Below, piece by piece: positions 5,865 to 8,265 of a stretch of 8,265 bases of DNA (within the stretch, counting starts at the first letter, position 1; each line of letters opens with the position of its first letter). The stretch covers positions 1 to 8,265 of the forward strand of contig CAMTXX010000096.1 of NCBI GenBank assembly GCA_947085825.1. The letters run 5' to 3'. The DNA comes from JAOUFP01 sp947085825. Its GTDB lineage: Bacteria; Nitrospirota; Thermodesulfovibrionia; Thermodesulfovibrionales; UBA6898. Below the pieces are notes generated by a model. It was given only the letters and a program-made list of their open reading frames with translations. It searched no databases and was not told the DNA's origin. A program made the translations under genes and the position numbers.

Positions 5865-7049
5865 CTAAACTTCCTCCACAACCACACTCTCAAATCCAAA
5901 CACATCAACAGCCTTTATACAGATTTTGCGTTTACCTTTAACTTTTGGTGACAGGATGGCGACTTCTTTCACAACTCTGAAGGGGTCTGCGTCATTGTCA
6001 ACATTGCTTCTGTAATCCTGCCATTTACTGCGGAAGGTTTCGCCGTCATAATCAGGGTCCACGCTCCAGTATTCGATAAGCGCAAGCGGATCATGCGCGA
6101 TAATGTCTTGCAACTTATCCTTGTTTGCGTCATCAAGAGGCAGGGAGTCAGGGGAAAGCAGAATATAATTGTCCAGTTCGATAGTTATTTCGTCAATGTC
6201 GGATGAATAGTTTTTAACAACAGGCTTTTTAATAGAGAGATACTGAAGCGATGAGAAGCGTATCTTGCCGCTTTTCAGCAGGCTTTCATAGCTGGATTTT
6301 GTCTTGAGCTTGTCGAGAAGATCAGGAGGTATGACCAGAACTTCCAGTTTATCATCATTGAAATTCTTGATGAGCGTTGCAATATCAAAGACAAAATTCC
6401 AGCCGAGAACAACAACCCTATCCCATCCGCCAAGAAAAGACTCCCTCAATTCCTGCGCCTTCTTCAGTGTGGCATAGCCGGTCAGTTTTGAAGGGGAATC
6501 AACCATGACGAGTGTACCGCCACAGACCCCCTCACCCTTGCCCTCTCCCTCCAGGGGCGAGGGTACTTCAGGGGAGACTCCCTCTTTGTTCCCCTCCCTT
6601 GAGGGGAGGGGATTAAGGGGAGGGTGAGATGAACGATTATGCCTTATATACCCTAAATTGCGGTTAGGATTCTGCCCATCAGGGAAGGGCAATGCGCCAT
6701 AGAGGTTGAGGACGACCTGCGACAGATCACCAATGCGCCTGAACAGACGGCTTGAGGTAAAGGCTTCCTTCTGATAATCGCCGATAGATTGATAGAGGAA
6801 CGGCTTTGCCTCCTGATCTATAAGACGCTGCCTCGTAATCATGATGGCAGGCCTGTTGTGCCATTCCTGCTCAGTGATCTCTTTCATCTGCCCGCGATAA
6901 AGCCCGGACTTGTCCTTGGATGGCAGCACATACTCATTGGTCTGCAAGGTAAGCTTATTGGATTCGGACAATCTCTCCAGTATCCGCTCCACTTCTTTCT
7001 TGCCTTCGGCAACAATCTTCGGCAATTGTTCTATTAACGATTCAGGCAT
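5865..7049 (-). CDS. mod: Type III-like DNA methyltransferase (Mod) with the catalytic core deleted
   Basis: A 394-residue open frame. Residues 1-66 (MPESLIEQLPKIVAEGKKEV... up to QEWHNR) match the N-terminus of large type III-like Mod proteins. From residue 67 (PAIMITRQRLIDQEAKPFLYQ) it matches their C-terminal half, including LVMVDSPSKLTGYATLKKAQE and the target-recognition-type tail to VDVFGFESVVVEEV. The stretch normally between them, with DPPY (motif IV) and the FxGSGTT SAM-binding motif (motif I), is absent, and neither motif occurs anywhere in the frame. The fusion point is near 6852, in frame. Residues about 140-177 are a low-complexity Pro/Glu/Gly insert from a palindromic repeat. 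It probably has no methylase activity. It may only bind DNA or the Res partner, or be a decaying gene. The ATG has only a distant GGGAG. It is first in the island operon. Confidence 0.83.
   Translation of the reverse strand: MPESLIEQLPKIVAEGKKEVERILERLSESNKLTLQTNEYVLPSKDKSGLYRGQMKEITEQEWHNRPAIMITRQRLIDQEAKPFLYQSIGDYQKEAFTSSRLFRRIGDLSQVVLNLYGALPFPDGQNPNRNLGYIRHNRSSHPPLNPLPSREGNKEGVSPEVPSPLEGEGKGEGVCGGTLVMVDSPSKLTGYATLKKAQELRESFLGGWDRVVVLGWNFVFDIATLIKNFNDDKLEVLVIPPDLLDKLKTKSSYESLLKSGKIRFSSLQYLSIKKPVVKNYSSDIDEITIELDNYILLSPDSLPLDDANKDKLQDIIAHDPLALIEYWSVDPDYDGETFRSKWQDYRSNVDNDADPFRVVKEVAILSPKVKGKRKICIKAVDVFGFESVVVEEV
6527..6629. repeat. Palindromic repeat (two hairpins) inserted in frame within mod'
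   Basis: A roughly 100-bp G/C-strand-biased element bounded by an 8-bp inverted repeat, CTCACCCT (6531-6538) and AGGGTGAG (6621-6628). Each half has its own hairpin. The right one is a perfect 8-bp stem, CCCCTCCC (6591-6598) with GGGAGGGG (6604-6611). The left one is an imperfect CCCTCTCCCT/AGGGGCGAGGG stem (6541-6563). The composition and layout match the dispersed 'CCCTCACCC...GGGTGAG' repeats of many Gram-negative genomes, known for yielding PLPxGEGxGEG-like peptides when translated. Here it encodes HPPLNPLPSREGNKEG and PSPLEGEGKGEGV. The reading frame runs straight through. Confidence 0.85.
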
Positions 7050-7096
7050 ATTTTTTTATAACACTCCCGTTTGTTTTCATTACTAATATACACAGC

Positions 7097-7126
7097 ATTT
7101 TAAAATCTACTAATTAAAAATGTCTT
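7097..7126 (-). promoter_or_regulatory. Possible promoter of the island operon
   Basis: On the minus strand AAGACA (7121-7126) is followed after 18 bp by TAAAAT (7097-7102), about 48 bases before the mod' ATG. The -35 matches consensus at four of six positions and the -10 at five of six. The region is AT-rich, so chance matches are easy; position is the main support. Confidence 0.3.
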
Positions 7127-7173
7127 TCGGATTTGAACCTATATACTAAGGAGTTCATAAGTAAAGCCTCATA

Positions 7174-7277
7174 ATTTGTCATTCCCGCAATCCCGTCCCG
7201 AAAGCGTTCGGGATTAATCGGGAATCCATTGTTTTCAATATGTTCTGATTCCCGGATCAAGCCCGAAGATGACAAAT
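7174..7277. repeat. 104-bp inverted-repeat element (MITE/REP-like) upstream of the island
   Basis: Perfect 9-bp terminal inverted repeats ATTTGTCAT (7174-7182) and ATGACAAAT (7269-7277) bound the element. Inside, ATTCCCG (7181-7187) pairs with CGGGAAT (7219-7225), ATCCCG (7190-7195) with CGGGAT (7209-7214), and TCCCGAA (7196-7202) with TTCGGGA (7207-7213), so a strong nested hairpin can form. This is the familiar 'TGTCATTCCCGC...GGGAATGACA' kind of dispersed element of many proteobacterial and Nitrospirota-like genomes. No coding capacity is evident. It lies just upstream of the putative mod' promoter. Confidence 0.85.
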
Positions 7278-7466
7278 ACAAACTTTACGGACAGACACTA
7301 TATAACTGTCTGCTTATTAAGACACATTTTATACTAAAGTACTGTTTTTTTACAGCCTCAGGTTTTTGTATTTCCAAAGGGCTTGGCCGAGTGTTGCCGA
7401 AGCTCGCACTCCATGCAATGTCAAAGAACTATTCGTAAATGCCCTATGTTTTTCCCTATTGCAAAA
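7278..7466. other. Non-coding stretch between repeat element and small membrane gene
   Basis: No gene is supported. There is a weak 6-bp inverted repeat, CAGACA (7292-7297) and TGTCTG (7307-7312), with a 9-base loop. No U-tract of note follows on the minus strand. Short plus-strand frames through here lack ribosome sites and family resemblance. Confidence 0.45.
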
Positions 7467-7655
7467 TCAGGATTTGCAAACCCTCCTGTTCTCTATCATC
7501 TTCTGCAGCTCATATACTGTGATATGGGTCCTCAGTATCGCATAATTTGCAGCCCTGTACCTGCCTATTAAGTTTTTAATCATATACAGGATGCCTGCCG
7601 CAAGCGCCAGCAAAAACAACAATCCAAAACCATCGAATGAAAATCCGTCGAACAT
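7467..7655 (-). CDS. Small single-span membrane protein, unknown function
   Basis: From ATG 7655 the product is 62 residues: MFDGFSFDGFG, then one hydrophobic helix LLFLLALAAGILYMI (about 12-26), then a basic tail KNLIGRYRAANYAILRTHITVYELQKMIENRRVCKS that should lie in the cytoplasm. The start is chosen because GGAGGTG sits seven bases before this ATG; an upstream in-frame ATG at 7685 lies ahead of that site and falls inside the likely -10, so it is not favoured. I do not recognise the family. The gene is isolated, with about 150 bp on its 5' side and over 400 bp to the next gene on its 3' side, so it is probably monocistronic. Small size limits certainty, but the ribosome site, promoter box and helix together make it credible. 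Confidence 0.62.
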   Translation of the reverse strand: MFDGFSFDGFGLLFLLALAAGILYMIKNLIGRYRAANYAILRTHITVYELQKMIENRRVCKS

Positions 7656-7683
7656 TTCAACACCTCCATAATCTTTTATTAAC

Positions 7684-7689
7684 ATTATA
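7684..7689 (-). promoter_or_regulatory. Consensus -10 box upstream of the small membrane protein gene
   Basis: A perfect TATAAT on the minus strand, 28 bases before ATG 7655, would give a leader of about 20 bases containing the GGAGG site. No recognisable -35 is seen at 16-18 bp. Confidence 0.35.
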
Positions 7690-7813
7690 AAGGGCGACCT
7701 ACCCCAAGGCGTGTCCTATGTTTTTTGGAGAAAATGCTTAGCAGATTTTGGCGATTTTGGGGGCTGAGGATATATGCTGTTTTTTATTCAGGTGAGCAAA
7801 AGTCTTGTGCGTA

Positions 7814-8248
7814 TCAGAGCAGTTTCACCGGCAAATGTTTCCTGTAATATTCAAAATCTCTATCGGTTGTAAAAACAATGAGATTTTCAATGGTTGCGAC
7901 AGCACAGATCAGGAAATCTATTGTTGACCCCTGAATTCCCTTTTTTCGGCATATATTGCTGAATTCAGCAGCCTTGATGAAGTGTTTGCTTTCAAGGGGG
8001 ATGTCTTCAAACGCAGAAAATATATCTTTTAATCTGTTGAATTGTAAGATGTCGGATACTCCGGAGAGGAGTTCCTGCCGGATAGTACCGATCGTAACTA
8101 CCGCGCCATCTTTTATAAGTTTTGTAACTTCAGACCTCCTGACCCCGGCATAATGTAACTGAAAGCACTCTAAGGGATAACTCATTAAGTTTGCTGTAAA
8201 AAGTGGGTTGAAAAGAGCAAAAGCAAGCTTCTGCTTTGCCTTGTGCAC
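7814..8248 (-). CDS. PIN-domain (VapC-like) protein with replaced N-terminus; possibly partial at the window edge
   Basis: From about residue 37 (RRSEVTKLIKDGAVV) to the end this is a clear VapC-type PIN domain: E59 in IRQELLSG, D111 in GSTIDFLICAVA, and D129/D131 in FTTDRDFEYY. The first strand of the fold, normally ending in a DTSVW-like motif with the essential first Asp, is missing. In its place are about 36 residues (HKAKQKLAFALFNP...) that do not look like a PIN start. The listed start is GTG at 8248 without a good ribosome site, and the frame has no stop between it and the window end, so the gene may begin outside. Most likely it is a 5'-rearranged, inactive toxin. No antitoxin gene is visible in the window. 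It is distinct from the complete toxin at 5221-5604. Confidence 0.8.
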   Translation of the reverse strand: MHKAKQKLAFALFNPLFTANLMSYPLECFQLHYAGVRRSEVTKLIKDGAVVTIGTIRQELLSGVSDILQFNRLKDIFSAFEDIPLESKHFIKAAEFSNICRKKGIQGSTIDFLICAVATIENLIVFTTDRDFEYYRKHLPVKLL

Positions 8249-8265
8249 GGATTTTGGTATGATAC

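Noticed and set aside
5865..7049. Mod' as a complete, active methyltransferase
   Set aside because: No DPPY-like or FxGxG-like motif anywhere in the frame, and the two family ends abut directly.
6527..7277. The two repeats as a CRISPR array or insertion sequence
   Set aside because: They are different sequences, each a single copy here with internal dyads, with no regular spacer pattern and no transposase.
7292..7312. Inverted repeat CAGACA...TGTCTG as terminator
   Set aside because: Six-base stem with a nine-base AT loop and no U-tract; too weak.
7229..7571. Two short plus-strand frames around the repeat element and small membrane gene
   Set aside because: No ribosome sites, no recognisable protein features, and they overlap the repeat or the better-supported minus-strand gene.
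7744..7761. Tandem GATTTTGGC/GATTTTGGG
   Set aside because: Only two copies of nine bases; too short to call an iteron or operator.

Overview
The window comes from a Gram-negative-type bacterial chromosome. All ten coding stretches I support lie on the minus strand. The serS and restriction-modification (RM) gene sequences, plus two kinds of GC-rich dyad repeat, fit an uncultured Nitrospirota or deltaproteobacterial-type genome. That placement is inference from family resemblance and cannot be proven here. serS is visibly richer in GC than the AT-rich block beside it, which suits a conserved gene next to a mobile defence island.

Layout, left to right (transcription runs right to left). 1-201: serS downstream region with a perfect 18-bp palindrome. 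202-1467: complete serS. 1468-1741: intergenic, nothing firm. 1742-7049: a compact island that in transcription order reads mod' (7049-5865), vapB-like antitoxin, vapC PIN toxin, SplB-like radical SAM protein, AlbA_2/Schlafen-GHKL protein, res' N-part, res' C-part. Spacings are 45 bp, overlap, about 13 bp, 12 bp and a TAATG overlap, so it looks like one operon. A second, internal promoter (extended -10) sits just before vapB. 7050-7466: island leader with a 104-bp dyad repeat. 7467-7655: a small single-span membrane protein. 7814-8248: a second PIN-domain protein whose first catalytic Asp is missing.

The main result is that both outer genes of a type III-like RM system have lost their catalytic centres while both ends of each gene remain. 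The Mod reading frame joins the family's N-terminal segment directly to its C-terminal half; no DPPY or FxGxG motif remains, yet it is still one open frame. The Res gene keeps the Q-motif, Walker A and motifs Ia/Ic, stops where the DEAH box should begin, and resumes in the -1 frame at the extreme C-terminal PD-(D/E)XK nuclease. The four genes between them are all open and look intact. Mod' has also absorbed, in frame, a 100-bp palindromic repeat that encodes a low-complexity peptide.

The RM function is therefore probably dead. What survives is a toxin-antitoxin pair, an unusual radical SAM protein with a Cx3Cx3C cluster motif, and an AlbA/GHKL protein. This surviving cassette is the most interesting candidate for an undescribed function.
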